Source of the DNA: Hanleya hanleyi
Taxonomy: Eukaryota > Mollusca > Polyplacophora > Lepidopleurida > Hanleyidae
Assembly (NCBI GenBank): GCA_036873755.1
Contig: JAVTVY010037272.1
Location: 101,367 to 165,366, forward strand
Direction of reading: 5' to 3'
Length of the DNA stretch: 64,000 nt
Shown: positions 22,775 through 32,440 of the stretch, piece after piece
Layout: each line of letters starts with the position of its first letter
Numbering within the stretch: position 1 is the first letter of the stretch
Translations under genes and position numbers: made by a program
Notes under the pieces: generated by a model
Seen by the model: only the letters and a program-made list of their open reading frames with translations
The model's database searches: none
What the model was told of the DNA's origin: nothing

Positions 22775-23262
22775 TTAACCCTACCTGGCCTGGTGGGGCA
22801 CTTTCCGCCCCCCCCCCCGTTAGTTTTTTGCTCCTATCTCCTGAACGACAACAAATTGAGAGCTGAAAGTCTGCGCCTTTTTAGACTTCCATATTGGGGT
22901 CATTTTGAGCCTATTTGCATGACCCCCCAAGCAGGGGATCATGGGTAAATTCAAAATGGCGGCCATGTGTGGGTACCGGAAAAGTGATGTTTTCGCCATA
23001 TTTCTTCAAAAATTACGCAAAAATTCAACGCGATTCTTTGCGTTTTACTGAAACCATATGTATCGTCAAAAAACACCCCCTAAGGTGTTCCCCCTTCCTC
23101 CCTTCCCCCATTAACCCTACCTGGCCTGGTGGAGGGGGGGGGGGGCAAAATGCCCTCCTACCAAACTTTCTGCGATATCTCCGGAACGCCAAAAAATGGA
23201 GAGCTGAAACTCTGTGTCGTTATTGGTTATCATATTGGGGTCATTTTAAGCCTGTTGGCATA
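22775..23262. mobile_element. TTAA-type MITE fragments (two nested ends)
   Basis: TTAACCCTACCTGGCCTGG occurs at 22775 and again at 23111. Between and after these the sequence matches, inverted, the right half of 18708-19306 (CATATTGGGGTCATTTTGAG, GGGTAAATTCAAAATGGCGG). Neither copy has both termini. Confidence 0.7.
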
Positions 23263-23950
23263 ACCTTTTTATGAATTCCATTCTTTGGGCAATTTTGTAA
23301 GCCGGACAGCCCTTGTATCCCGCTGAGTGATTAGCTTTACAATTGGCACAGGTAATTTTTGATTCGGAGCAAAGATCATAGGTGTGATTTCCTGAACATT
23401 CAGGACAAACACATTTTTTGAAGATGTCCGAATTTTTTACATTTGAAGCATCGCTTAGGGGTATCATAAAAAGATTTTACTGTGATATTGTGTAGCCAGA
23501 GCCGAATAGTTCTTGGAAGTTTTGTTCCTTTGAACACTAACATAACACTAGTAATATCGTTCTTATCTTTCTGTAATCTTTTAGCGTATATGACCTTTTG
23601 ATCTGAAAGTTTTTGCTTGATATCCTCTAGCTTGATATTCAGGTCAATTCCATAAATTACTACTTTGCTTTGCTCTCTACGCTGTATGAATTGTTTTACC
23701 GAGACAGGTTTATCGGCTAGCAGGCCTAAACGTAGTAGTTTGTCGCACTGAGTTTGTGATTTGCAGTGGGCTTTCAGATCACCACTCTGAAGTTCAAAGA
23801 TTTGATGTACGTAACCAGCACAGTTTTTAAGATCGTCTGCTACCTTGGCCTTTGGAAATTTACATGCTCTCAGTTGAGGTAAACTATGATGGCAATAAAA
23901 TAAGTCAGACTCCTGGAGATTTGGGACCAGGTGCGTGTTTTTTGTGAGGG
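23263..23950 (-). pseudogene. LINE ORF1 (gag-like) remnant with zinc knuckles
   Basis: On the minus strand, 23950 down to about 23430 reads as an RNA-binding-type ORF1 (hydrophobic KVVIYGIDLN and SVMLVFKGTKLPRTIRLW segments) ending in a zinc knuckle starting CFKC. A frameshift at an A-run near 23420 then leads into two more knuckles, CPECSGNHTYDLC and CANCKANHSAGYKGC. This layout is typical of ORF1 in I/Jockey/Nimb-type LINEs. It may be the lost 5' partner of the LINE type at 57.3-60.2 kb. Confidence 0.7.
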
Positions 23951-24077
23951 GGGGTTTTATCGTGGGTGATTTCTGAGAGTTTCCTTTTAGGAGATTTTCC
24001 GGGGGATTAGGAGGCTTCCATCATTTGATTTGATTTGATTTAGATCAGAACTAGGTGTTATTTGGTGAGGAGTGACT

Positions 24078-24918
24078 GTGGATAATCGCTATATAAATGA
24101 CGCAGTGAAGGATATATATCCACCTTCACTGGATTTGAAGGAAACTACAGATAGCCCTACAGGCACATCTTATTTAGATCTCTACCTCTATAAAAATGAA
24201 GCGGGCATTCTCTCTCGTCGACTTTATGACAAAAGAGATGATTACAATTTCGACATCGTAAACTATCCCTTTCAGGATAGTAATATTCCAGTGGGACCTG
24301 CATATGGCGTATACATATCTCGCTTAGTAGCATTTGCTAGATCCTGTGTTAAATGTGATGATTTTAATCAACGTCACAAAACACTGTTGCAGAAACTTAT
24401 AAAACAGGGCTATTCTACCAAGCGCCTCCACTCAAAGTTTCTCAAATTTGGCGATACATATCGCATGCTGATAGCAAAATACGAACGTAGCGTGCAAGAT
24501 CTATGGGGCTACGTTTCGTAACATGTGTCTAATTCCGCTTAACCCGGGGCTAGGGGCCGTATGAGCCCATGTACTTCAAGATCCTCATGGTACTCATATG
24601 AACAGTCACAATCAAAGCGTGACTGAGGTACATCATTTTTAGATGACGACTCTATAACGAATATTATGGATTAAGAATACTGATCAGCGATACGGATTTG
24701 ATATTTTGGAACATCATGATGTCTTGCCGGCATCATTGAAAACTGTTGACCGCTTCTCTCTTGCAGGAAACAAGCCTATGTTTATGTATACTTTTGTCTT
24801 TTTGAATTTGGTGCTAATACTGTTATATGGAAATGGAATAGGTCTTTGGATTATGGACGCGGATATTCTCTAATGGACGACGGCTGGATTATGAATGACG
24901 CACTAGACGCTTGTAATT
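24078..24918 (+). mobile_element. 5'-truncated Penelope-like (PLE) retroelement
   Basis: Inserted between GTGACT and TAAATGATAG; copy B (26785-26800) shows the uninterrupted join. It holds the C-terminal 149 residues of an RT-type protein (24072-24521; motifs LYDKRDDYNFDIVNYPF, GPAYGVYISRLVAFAR, LIKQGYSTKRLHSKF) and a ~400-bp tail that matches 1651-2147 on the other strand. The RT catalytic core is absent. Family assignment is tentative. Confidence 0.8.
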
Positions 24919-26255
24919 AAATGATAGAAAATAGTTGACTAGGTGCAGAAGTTTAATTAAAAAACTTAGCTCTGGCTCGCTTGTTTCTCCCGCAGTTGTT
25001 GTAGGTTAGGTAAAATCCTGTAACGTTCGGGGAACAAAGCCAGCAGAGAGACACAAGGGCTGGTAGGGAAAGCTAGGCTGATTTGACAAGAACACAAAAC
25101 ACGTCCGTTCACACTGAGCGCTTGTGAAAACTCTGAGAATGCTCTTTTTTTTAATCTCAGATATATATGGGGTGACCGTAGCAATTCGGTTGGGTGCGGA
25201 TTAGCCTCAGGGAAGCTTGCGATTGGCTAGCTGTGTAATACCGTAACAGTAACTCTCTGCTATTGTGTTGTGACTTACAATTCGCTAAGGGGTGCCGTAC
25301 TGTTATGGCTGAGATTATGGACGGTCAAACCATTGGGACTGAGGCGGAAACTTCACCACAGGATTCCGTTAACCAGTCTGAGGCATTCGAAACAGTTCAA
25401 ACGGTACCGACACACCAGGTATGCATAGATTGTTCTGAAGTCTGAAGAAATCATTGATGCTCAGAAATAGGCTATGATTGATGTTTTCAGTTTCCAGTCA
25501 TTAATCCACATATGCTCAAAGATGAAATATGTAGCATGTATAATTATTAATTAACTCATTGCTTTGAGCCTATACATTTGAATATACTGGATATTAATGC
25601 TTAGAAATTGTATCCCTCGTGGAAATTTTCAGCTGTTGTCTTTCTCATTAGAATTCGAACCATATCCTGATTCACATTGAAGTGCCAGGTTAATTGCCTA
25701 GTCTTACTATAATTAGAGCTTTACATTTATTAGTATATCGCATGAATTCTTGAAGGGTATATCAAGAAATATTCTGATATAATGAGTGATGTTTCTGATT
25801 TATATTTTATCACTTTGTACCTTTGTATCTGAGGTGATGAGAATAAACAACTTACTCAGATTGGAAGAAAAGATAGTACATGCCGATTGCATGTTTTTCC
25901 TATGATATCCCCTCCCATCGTTCCCATTTAGAGATGGCCGCGTGCCATTTGGAATAATCCATTCCAAAATGGTGTAGCGAATCATCAAAACGCAATCAAT
26001 TAATTCTGTGAATAATTTTCGAGAGTGCAGACACAGTTAATTCATCCGCCCATCCAGACCAATATCAGGCAAGGAGTTTGCATCTTAGGATTTAATACGG
26101 GCGTGTTTTGACTACCCAGTCATTGATCTGATTGGCTGGAAAAACTGGAAACTTTAATAAAAATAATCTTCGTATTATTCGGTACTTCGTCAGTAAATAT
26201 ATTCCGTTCATATTGCATGCGTGATGTTTTGTTAATAGACGACCATATACATACA

Positions 26256-26615
26256 TGAGCAGTGTGACTACCGTCCTAAGCCCTACGAAGTAGGGTAGGC
26301 ATTGGGAGCCCGACGCGAACTGAACTCTTGGAAATCCCCACCCCCACTTGAAATCCTGCCTATAGTAAGATGGGCACTGCCCAAGTCAGAATCTCCAGCG
26401 ATTTTCATCAAAAATCGCCAGAAATTTTCATAAAAAGTAGATCAGCTCAGAACTTGCTGGTAACAGTCCCCTAATGCACCTTCATGCAAAAAATCAAGGT
26501 TCTAATGTCAACAGTTCTCCTCATTTTGCCGACAAAAGGATTCCGATGGACTCACTGACTGACTGACTGACTGACTACCGGACAATTTGCAGATGGTAGC
26601 CTACTTCGTAGGAAT
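26256..26615. mobile_element. Small MITE with CCTACGAAGTAGG-type ends
   Basis: CCTACGAAGTAGGGTAGG near 26282 and GGTAGCCTACTTCGTAGG near 26595 form inverted ends. The corresponding place in copy B (about 50163) lacks this insert, giving a clean filled/empty comparison. GACT microsatellite near 26555. Confidence 0.75.
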
Positions 26616-26689
26616 ATATATCGTGTATCATCGACTGGTAGCCGTCTGAATAAATATGTTTGCGCTTGGCCTGAGTGGGGGGGGGGGGT

Positions 26690-27040
26690 CTGAGAGTTTC
26701 CTTTTAGGGGGTTTTCCGGGGGATTGGGAGGCTTCTATCATTTGATTTGATTTGATTTAGATCAGAACTAGGTGTTATTTGATGAGGGTGACTTAAATGA
26801 TAGAAAATAGTTGACTAGGTGCAGAAATTTAATTAAAAAACTTAGCTCTGGCTCGCTGGTTTCTCCCGCAGTTGTTGTAGGTTAGGTAAAATGCTGTAAC
26901 GCTTGGGGAACAAAGACAGCAGAGAGACACAAAGGCTGGCAGGGAAAGCTAGGCTGATTTGACAAGAACACAAAACACGTCCGTTCACTCTGAGCGCTTG
27001 TGAAAACTCTGAGAATGCTCTTTTTTTTAATCTCAGATAT
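26690..27040. repeat. Host tandem duplication, copy B, left part
   Basis: Matches 23955-24077 plus 24919-25164 without the PLE. It ends at AATCTCAGATAT where the Polinton begins; the rest of copy B resumes at 49076. Confidence 0.85.
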
Positions 27041-27840
27041 GATTCACAGTCAATTCACCCACAAACTGATTCACCCACAACCAATTCACCCACAACTTCA
27101 GGTCGATTCACCCACAAAAAAAAGTCAATTCACCCACAACCAGGTCAAGTCACCCACAGTCTCAGCATTCATATTGTTAACATACATAAAGACTAAATTT
27201 CAGAGGACATGGGTAGATTTGATATATTGGGCAATTATTTTACTGCTTTTTGTGGGGCGATAGTCTAGAAAAGTGCTATGGAAAATTAATAAACAATGGA
27301 ATATTAGCCAAGGTTGATTTCAAAGCAACATTTGAAGTAACTGAGAATTAATCCACAGGTGTCACAGTGTAGCAAACAATTACTCATTGTATAAATAATC
27401 TATGGGTAGATTACAAATAAGAGGCAAAACAATGCTAATCTATTAGCCACATTTTATTCAGCAGAATAATCAGTTTTGAATATTACATGTTCTTGAAGTA
27501 ATATAGCACAGTATACATCATTTAGTACAGACCATGAAATATAATACCTATATTGCATAATCTTTCTTAAAATAGTAATGTTTCATACATATAAATGAAT
27601 TATCACCATACATGTAACTGAGCAATGTAACAGAACAGCTGCAATGTAAAAGAATTTAATAAATGTAGATTTAGATGAGAGAGTTTGTAAAAATTGTAAT
27701 TTAAATGTCATAGGTGACGAGTTTTATTACTTGCTTGTAAGTAGTATACAAGGAGTAAATTGAGGGGATGGCGCATCAATGCGCATGCGCAGAACCTGGG
27801 TTGACGTCAGAAGTGTTGATGTGCGCATGCGTGATGGGTG

Positions 27841-28335
27841 TGTGGTGGGAGGTGGGTACAAGATGGCGGCCTGTGTGTGTGTGTGGTGGGAGGTGGGTAC
27901 AAGATGGCGGCCTGTGGTGGTGGGAGGTGGGTACAAGATATTGGCCGCCATTTTGTACCCACCTCCCACCACATTGGAGGGTGGTGGGAGGTGGGTACAA
28001 GATATTGGCCGCCATTTTGTACCCACCTCCCACCACATTGGAGGGTGGTGGGAGGTGGGTACAAGATATTGGCCGCCATTTTGTACCCACCTCCCACCAC
28101 ATTGGAGGGTGGTGGGAGGTGGGTACAAGATATTGGCCGCCATTTTGTACCCACCTCCCACGACATTGGAGGGTGGTGGGAGGTGGGTACAAGATATTGG
28201 CCGCCATTTTGTACCCACCTCCCACCACATTGGAGGGTGGTGGGAGGTGGGTACAAGATATTGGCCGCCATTTTGTACCCACCTCCCACCACATTGGAGG
28301 GTGGTGGGAGGTGGGTACAAGATGGCGGCCTGTAG
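27841..28335. repeat. Tandem ~62-bp palindromic hairpin units in left TIR
   Basis: Six near-identical units, each with GGTGGGAGGTGGGTACAAGA and its inverse TTTTGTACCCACCTCCCACC around TATTGGCCGCCA, flanked by partial units with GTACAAGATGGCGGCC. Each unit can form a long hairpin. AAAATGGCGGC/AAGATGGCGGC fits the published YY1 consensus. Long ORFs on both strands here (PPPTT/GGRWVQ repeats) are artefacts of the repeat. Confidence 0.9.
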
Positions 28336-28342
28336 AAAAACG

Positions 28343-28349
28343 TATAAAA
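28343..28349 (+). promoter_or_regulatory. TATA box in left TIR (CARD gene)
   Basis: TATAAAA just inside the hairpin array. The identical context is mirrored at 47831-47837 for PolB. The CARD gene ATG is 254 bp downstream, so the leader is long or spliced. Confidence 0.65.
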
Positions 28350-28602
28350 GGAGTCGATTTTTAAGGGTAGGGTGTATTCATTGCACTACTTTTGCGTATC
28401 ACTGTGACTTACCTGACCTGACCTGCCTCCCAGCCTGCCTGCCTACCTGCCTGCCTGCTTGCTTCACCTCTAGTCAGTCATCCAGTCTGCTTGCCTACTT
28501 GTATCAGCTGTGGAAGTCCCTTTTACTTTTTTCACTTTTACCAGTGCAAATTCACCAGACTTTTACACCGTAGCAGTTACTCATCAGCCTGAGCCCATAG
28601 TC

Positions 28603-29817
28603 ATGGAGGCAGCCCATCAAGCGAAGTTTCGAAAGTACCGTGTTCGCCTCATTGCTGAAATACAGCATGTGCCTGAACTATGTGATTTCCTTATGCAGGA
28701 ACACATACTCATGAAAGAGCAGGTCGAAGATATCATGGCGGAGAAAACCTTTTCAGCACAAAACAGAGCTCTCATCGACTCTTTACTGCGCCGTGGCCCC
28801 TATGCATTTCTAGTCTTGCTGGCGGGGATGAAGATCACGGGAAATGACGAACTAGCAGATGTACTTGAAGCCGACGACGACGTTATACAAGATGATGATA
28901 ATATCTTAGTGATGGATACCACCACCGAAGAGCGTACAGCTAGCAAACGTACGCACACTACCCCAGAGAGTACTACACCTGCCAAACGTGCTGGACGACC
29001 CAAACGGCCTCGACTAATACCGTTAGAAATACCTGAGTCAGTGGTTGAGGAGCCAGTAGTACCCCAGGTTGAAGAATGTGACTGTTTAACTGTGAAAGAA
29101 GAAGTGCAACTTCCTATGTCTGTCCAGGAGATCAATAACCTCATCCAGCAAGCCTACCAGGCAGCCCACACGGATATTTGGGAGCTCTCACCCTATTTAA
29201 CTGTGAGTGTGAAAGACGAAGAAGTGCATTTTAATGCAGCGAGCTTTAACGATAGACCCGGTAGGCATATTGCCATGACCTTAGACACGTGGCAAAAACT
29301 GGAGACCCTTGATTACGCCATCGATGCGGTTATTCGCGACCAGGGGAGTGACGAAGCGAAATTTCATGTGGGTGACGACATCTTTGTGAGCTGTGCTTAT
29401 TTCAACGACGAGCTCCTCGTGCATATCCGTAAATGGAGAAAGAGGTTAGATACGCAAGAGCTTGTTGCTTGTCCTCAGGGTGTCACCTTGAAATTAACGG
29501 CGTGGCGGAAGTTGCAGAGTCTTGCAAGTACAATTCGTCAAACTCTGGCCTACCAGGTGTCTCACTATATTTATCAGAAGTACATCGACACAGTCCTGGA
29601 TCTGATCAGACCTCAAATTCCACAGAACACTAGTGTACCCTCATACGCACTGATCACTGAGGCACTACAGGCTGTGACCGAGACGCAAATTGCCCTGGGA
29701 GTGGAAGCTGCCTGCCCTGCCAAAATTCCACGTGAAGAGATTATTACGTACATTTACGTGCACCAGGGACGGAAAGACGATGATGAATTCAAACAAGTCT
29801 TGTTGACGAACTATTGA
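28603..29817 (+). CDS. CARD + AT-hook + tandem PC4-like fusion protein (404 aa)
   Basis: Residues 5-90 have the length and helix pattern of a caspase-recruitment domain, close to the caspase-9/Apaf-1 type (RKYRVRLIAEIQ, VEDIMAE, ALIDSLLRRGPYAFLVLLAG, NDELADVLE). An acidic linker follows, then a basic AT-hook/NLS-like patch (KRAGRPKRPR, 128-137). Residues 252-315 match the PC4/p15 ssDNA-binding coactivator pattern (FHVGDDIFVS, ELLVHIRKW, QGVTLKLTAWRKLQSL), and 196-245 look like a second, weaker PC4 repeat. The C-terminal ~85 residues are unassigned. The ATG at 28603 is the first in frame after the TIR promoter. CARDs assemble caspase or inflammasome complexes; a viral CARD would most simply interfere with them, while the nuclear-type tail suggests DNA binding. 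Role inferred, domains fairly secure. Confidence 0.85.
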   Translation: MEAAHQAKFRKYRVRLIAEIQHVPELCDFLMQEHILMKEQVEDIMAEKTFSAQNRALIDSLLRRGPYAFLVLLAGMKITGNDELADVLEADDDVIQDDDNILVMDTTTEERTASKRTHTTPESTTPAKRAGRPKRPRLIPLEIPESVVEEPVVPQVEECDCLTVKEEVQLPMSVQEINNLIQQAYQAAHTDIWELSPYLTVSVKDEEVHFNAASFNDRPGRHIAMTLDTWQKLETLDYAIDAVIRDQGSDEAKFHVGDDIFVSCAYFNDELLVHIRKWRKRLDTQELVACPQGVTLKLTAWRKLQSLASTIRQTLAYQVSHYIYQKYIDTVLDLIRPQIPQNTSVPSYALITEALQAVTETQIALGVEAACPAKIPREEIITYIYVHQGRKDDDEFKQVLLTNY

Positions 29818-29819
29818 GA

Positions 29820-30815
29820 ACAAGTGTTGAAAAACATTTTACCATACACATGCATTGAAGTGGCTTGAGAGCGTATAATTGTATTAAAATTTTCAGAGTT
29901 TTTTTACTGTTAATTGTATTAAAAATTCAATACTCAGATATAATTGTATTAAATTCAATACCCTTGTGAATACGTTCATTCTATTTGTGTTAATAAAAAT
30001 AGTAGAAAATTAAAAAAAATGCTTGTTAGTGTTCATTCTATTGCTTGTTAGTGTTCATTTTTGCGCATGCGCGGCGGCCGAAGGGTATGAAAATAGCCTT
30101 TTTGGAGCTAGGGGAGCCCCTAATGGTCCAATGGGATCGAGTGAGGTTCCATTAGATGCCCCTTCACCTAAGCTTCAATTTGATACCTCACTCGACCCCA
30201 TTGGACCATTAGGGGCTCCCCTAGCTCCAAAAAGGCTATTTTGAAGGTCGATATCGACCTTCATTTTTTTTTTATTTTTTTTGGGGGGAGTGGGTCGAGT
30301 GAGGTATCAAATTGAAGCTTAGGTGAAGGGGCATCTAATGGAACCTCACTCGACCCCATTGGACCATTAGGGGCTCCCCTAGCTCCAAAAAGGCTATTTT
30401 GAAGGTCGATATCCACCTTCATTTTTTTATTTTTTTATTTTGGGGGTAGTGGGTCGAGTGAGGTATCAAATTGAAGCTCTGATGGACTGGGTGTGGGTTG
30501 AATTAGGGTGATTTTGCGCATGCGCGGTGGCCGAAGGGTATGAAAATAGCTTTTTTGGAGCTAGGGGAGCCCCTAATGGTCCAATGGAGTCGAGTGAGAT
30601 ATCAATGTGAAGCATTCATGAAGGGGCATCTAATGGGCTGGGTGTGGGGTTGAAATAATCCTTTTTTTTTTCAATAATTTCAATTTTTATTTTTTTCAAT
30701 AATTTCAAAAAAATTAAAAAAAAATTAAAAATTTTTTTTTCTTTGAGAGAGAGGATGATGGGCGTTGGTGTTAATTTTTGTGCTTTTTTGATAGAAGTTT
30801 CCTCTTCCGGAAAGA
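29820..30815. repeat. AT-rich spacer and GCGCATGCGC-family repeats inside the Polinton
   Basis: 29.82-30.02 kb is AT-rich with TAATTGTATTAAA repeats. 30.06-30.65 kb has units with GCGCATGCGCGG, GGAGCTAGGGGAGCCCCTAA and CACTCGACCCCATTGGACC in alternating orientation, so large stems can form; GAAGGTCGATATCGACCTTC (30245-30264) is a perfect palindrome. The same family makes the array at 6.2-7.5 kb. Confidence 0.8.
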
Positions 30816-30837
30816 TGGGGTGGCCCTGAAAAGGGCC
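30794..30837 (-). terminator. Histone-mRNA-type 3' stem-loop and downstream element (RING gene 1)
   Basis: On the minus strand, 20 nt after the stop: GGCCCT-TTTC-AGGGCC (30837-30822) followed by ACCCC, then about 16 nt later a purine-rich GGAAGAGGAAAC (30806-30794). This is the arrangement of replication-dependent histone 3' ends: 6-bp stem, 4-nt loop, ACCCA-like flank, U7-type purine element. Confidence 0.75.
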
Positions 30838-30856
30838 TTTGAAAGTGTTACGACAC

Positions 30857-31699
30857 TTATGCGCGGTATATTCTCTTTACGCCACCTACATGCTTCCTGC
30901 ATATTGGGCACTTTATTTTTAGATGCTGCTCCCCTGCGTCAACGCAGCGGCACATGGCTCCTTCACACGACAGTGTGACCCAACAATCTTTACAGAGGCA
31001 CAGATGTCCACACGGTAATACAGCGTACAAGCTCTCCTCATCTGTACAGATACTACATCGTGTTTTTTTTTCTTCTATATGTCGTTCTTTGTTCTGTCTG
31101 GAAATCTCCGCCTCCATGACATTCATGTCTTCCCGCATGGCGTTAATCCGTACGTTGAGGTGGGTTACCTCGGCTTCGTGGAGGCATGGTTGTGGAGGTG
31201 TTTCTGCAGCCGAAGTCGTTGGAGTTTCGGCAGGCGACGTTGTTGCAAGTAGTCTATTGCTATTTAACCATGCACGGTCTTCAGCCGAAGTCGTTATATT
31301 GGGAGTTTCGGCAGGCGATGTCGTTGTTGTTGTAGTTGGAGGTCTACTATTTAACCATGGAAGCTCGCCGTCTTGTTCCCCATCAGTTATATCATTGTCC
31401 TCGTTTTCTTCTTCTTCTTCTATGGCCTCCATCCTGTTGATTTCTTGGTCTTGTTGTTGACTTAGCCTTTGCAACCGTCTATCTTCTTCTGCTCTTACAT
31501 CTCGCCGGAGTTGTTCCGCAAGTTCTTCTGTACTGCGTATTAACGTGGTTTCGTCTTCAAGAACCCTCTGAAAACTTGTGATTATCGTTATTCCTCCATC
31601 CTCTTCACTGCTAACCATCTCTCTGTGTTCTGTAGCAGCAGCATTTCTAGGATCTCTAGCGGGGTGGTGGGTGAACAGGGGTCGTCTTCTTAAACTCAT
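30857..31699 (-). CDS. RING-finger protein 1, putative E3 ubiquitin ligase (280 aa)
   Basis: C-terminal RING of the IAP/C3HC4 kind, about residues 215-267: CSIC, CGHLCLCKDC, then CPIC. Ahead of it is a predicted coiled coil (about 40-100 and 175-212, E/R/Q-rich) and two imperfect repeats with WLNS and TTSPAETP (115-165). The ATG at 31699 is chosen over an upstream alternative because the TATA box at 31735-31743 would place the transcription start near 31710. RING proteins transfer ubiquitin; with no BIR domain it is not an IAP proper. It belongs to an accessory block with a second RING protein and shares their histone-type 3' ends. Probable host-response modulator (inference). Confidence 0.85.
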   Translation of the reverse strand: MSLRRRPLFTHHPARDPRNAAATEHREMVSSEEDGGITIITSFQRVLEDETTLIRSTEELAEQLRRDVRAEEDRRLQRLSQQQDQEINRMEAIEEEEENEDNDITDGEQDGELPWLNSRPPTTTTTTSPAETPNITTSAEDRAWLNSNRLLATTSPAETPTTSAAETPPQPCLHEAEVTHLNVRINAMREDMNVMEAEISRQNKERHIEEKKTRCSICTDEESLYAVLPCGHLCLCKDCWVTLSCEGAMCRCVDAGEQHLKIKCPICRKHVGGVKRIYRA

Positions 31700-31734
31700 G
31701 ATTTGTATTTGTGAATAAATGTCAATATACACGT

Positions 31735-31743
31735 TATTTATAG
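31735..31743 (-). promoter_or_regulatory. TATA box of RING gene 1
   Basis: CTATAAATA on the minus strand, about 36 bp upstream of the chosen ATG. Confidence 0.6.
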
Positions 31744-31749
31744 TCTAGT

Positions 31750-31985
31750 CGGATGTGGTGGGAGGTGGGTACAAAATGGCGGCCATCCACATGCCGCCAT
31801 CTTGTACCCATCTCCCACACCGGTGTCAGTCAGTGCAAGATATGCTGGCCCACTGTATAGTGATTGGGAGGTGGGTACAAAATGGCGGCCATCCACATGC
31901 CGCCATCTTGTACCCATCTCCCACACCGGTGTCAGTCAGTACAAGATATGCTGGCCCACTGTATAGTGCTGTGTTACCATTGCCC
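31750..31985. repeat. Two ~109-bp tandem units with the TIR hairpin motif
   Basis: GGGAGGTGGGTACAAAATGG, CCGCCATCTTGTACCCATCTC and CACCGGTGTCAGTCAGT occur twice in direct repeat directly upstream of RING gene 1. It is the same AANATGGCGGC/hairpin motif as in the TIRs. Confidence 0.8.
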
Positions 31986-31989
31986 AAGC

Positions 31990-32400
31990 CTAAAATTTCC
32001 TATTTTTTTTTCGATAAATCCGTTACAATTTTCAGGGAACTATTATAAGACTGTAACCCATAGTCTACACGTATTTTTAGCCAAGAAAATCAATTTATTT
32101 CCAATGTACCTGGTTTTTCATACTACCGTACACTAACTTTATGGGTTTAAAATTGCTAAAAATTAATAAAATAACGGCATAGTCTAGCGTTAGGCTGTTA
32201 AATTTTTTTAAAATACTATACACTGAATTGTCTGAGTTCAACTTGCAATAAAATTATATGTGCACTGACAGTTATTGTAAAATCACAGCCGTTTAAAATT
32301 GGCAAAGAAACACAGATATTTTGTCAGCGTCGTAAAATATCACACAGCTAGAGTGCTTTCGCTACGGTCCGCGTGTTACACTATAAATAGCGCAGTATTT
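31990..32400 (+). repeat. Left arm of ~400-bp inverted promoter repeat
   Basis: Reverse-complement similar to 34500-34900 (TTGTCTGAGTTCAA, GTTATTGTAAAATCACA, AATAACGGC-TAGTC). It ends in a TATA box (32382-32389) for the plus-strand RING gene 2. Confidence 0.75.
32382..32389 (+). promoter_or_regulatory. TATA box of RING gene 2
   Basis: TATAAATA, about 55 bp upstream of the ATG at 32441, at the end of the inverted promoter repeat. Confidence 0.65.
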
Positions 32401-32440
32401 TTTTTTTTTAATTATTCACAATTAATCTGAGTGCCCAGTC

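Larger units (their letters stand above)
23955..26690. repeat. Host tandem duplication, copy A (Polinton-free site)
   Basis: Copy A matches copy B, which is split by the Polinton into 26690-27040 and 49076-50235. Copy A carries two private insertions: the Penelope-like segment at 24078-24918 and a small MITE at about 26256-26615. At 25155-25175 it preserves the uninterrupted sequence (CTCAGATATATATGGGGTG) that the Polinton split in copy B. A short frame at 25305-25445 (MAEIMDGQTIG...) is present, frameshifted, in copy B; no function recognised. Confidence 0.85.
27041..28440 (+). repeat. Left terminal inverted repeat
   Basis: Three parts. The outer ~110 bp (TTCACCCACAA repeats, 27050-27165) pair with 48955-49068. 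A ~550-bp middle is AT-rich and not alignable to the right end. The inner ~700 bp (27737-28440) pair with 47745-48315. The inner part has GCGCATGCGCAGAACC, then tandem hairpin units, then a TATA box and a CTGCC-rich tract. Confidence 0.9.

Noticed and set aside
24600..24920. Hammerhead ribozyme expected in Penelope-like elements
   Set aside because: Conserved CTGATGA...GAAA core not found in the fragment.
27841..28335. Regular spacing suggestive of a CRISPR array
   Set aside because: Units are directly adjacent hairpins without unique spacers, in a eukaryotic element.
27727..28573. Several long ORFs on both strands rich in PPPTT / GGRWVQ repeats
   Set aside because: They come from translating palindromic 62-bp TIR units in all frames; the same artefact appears at 47.78-48.40 kb.
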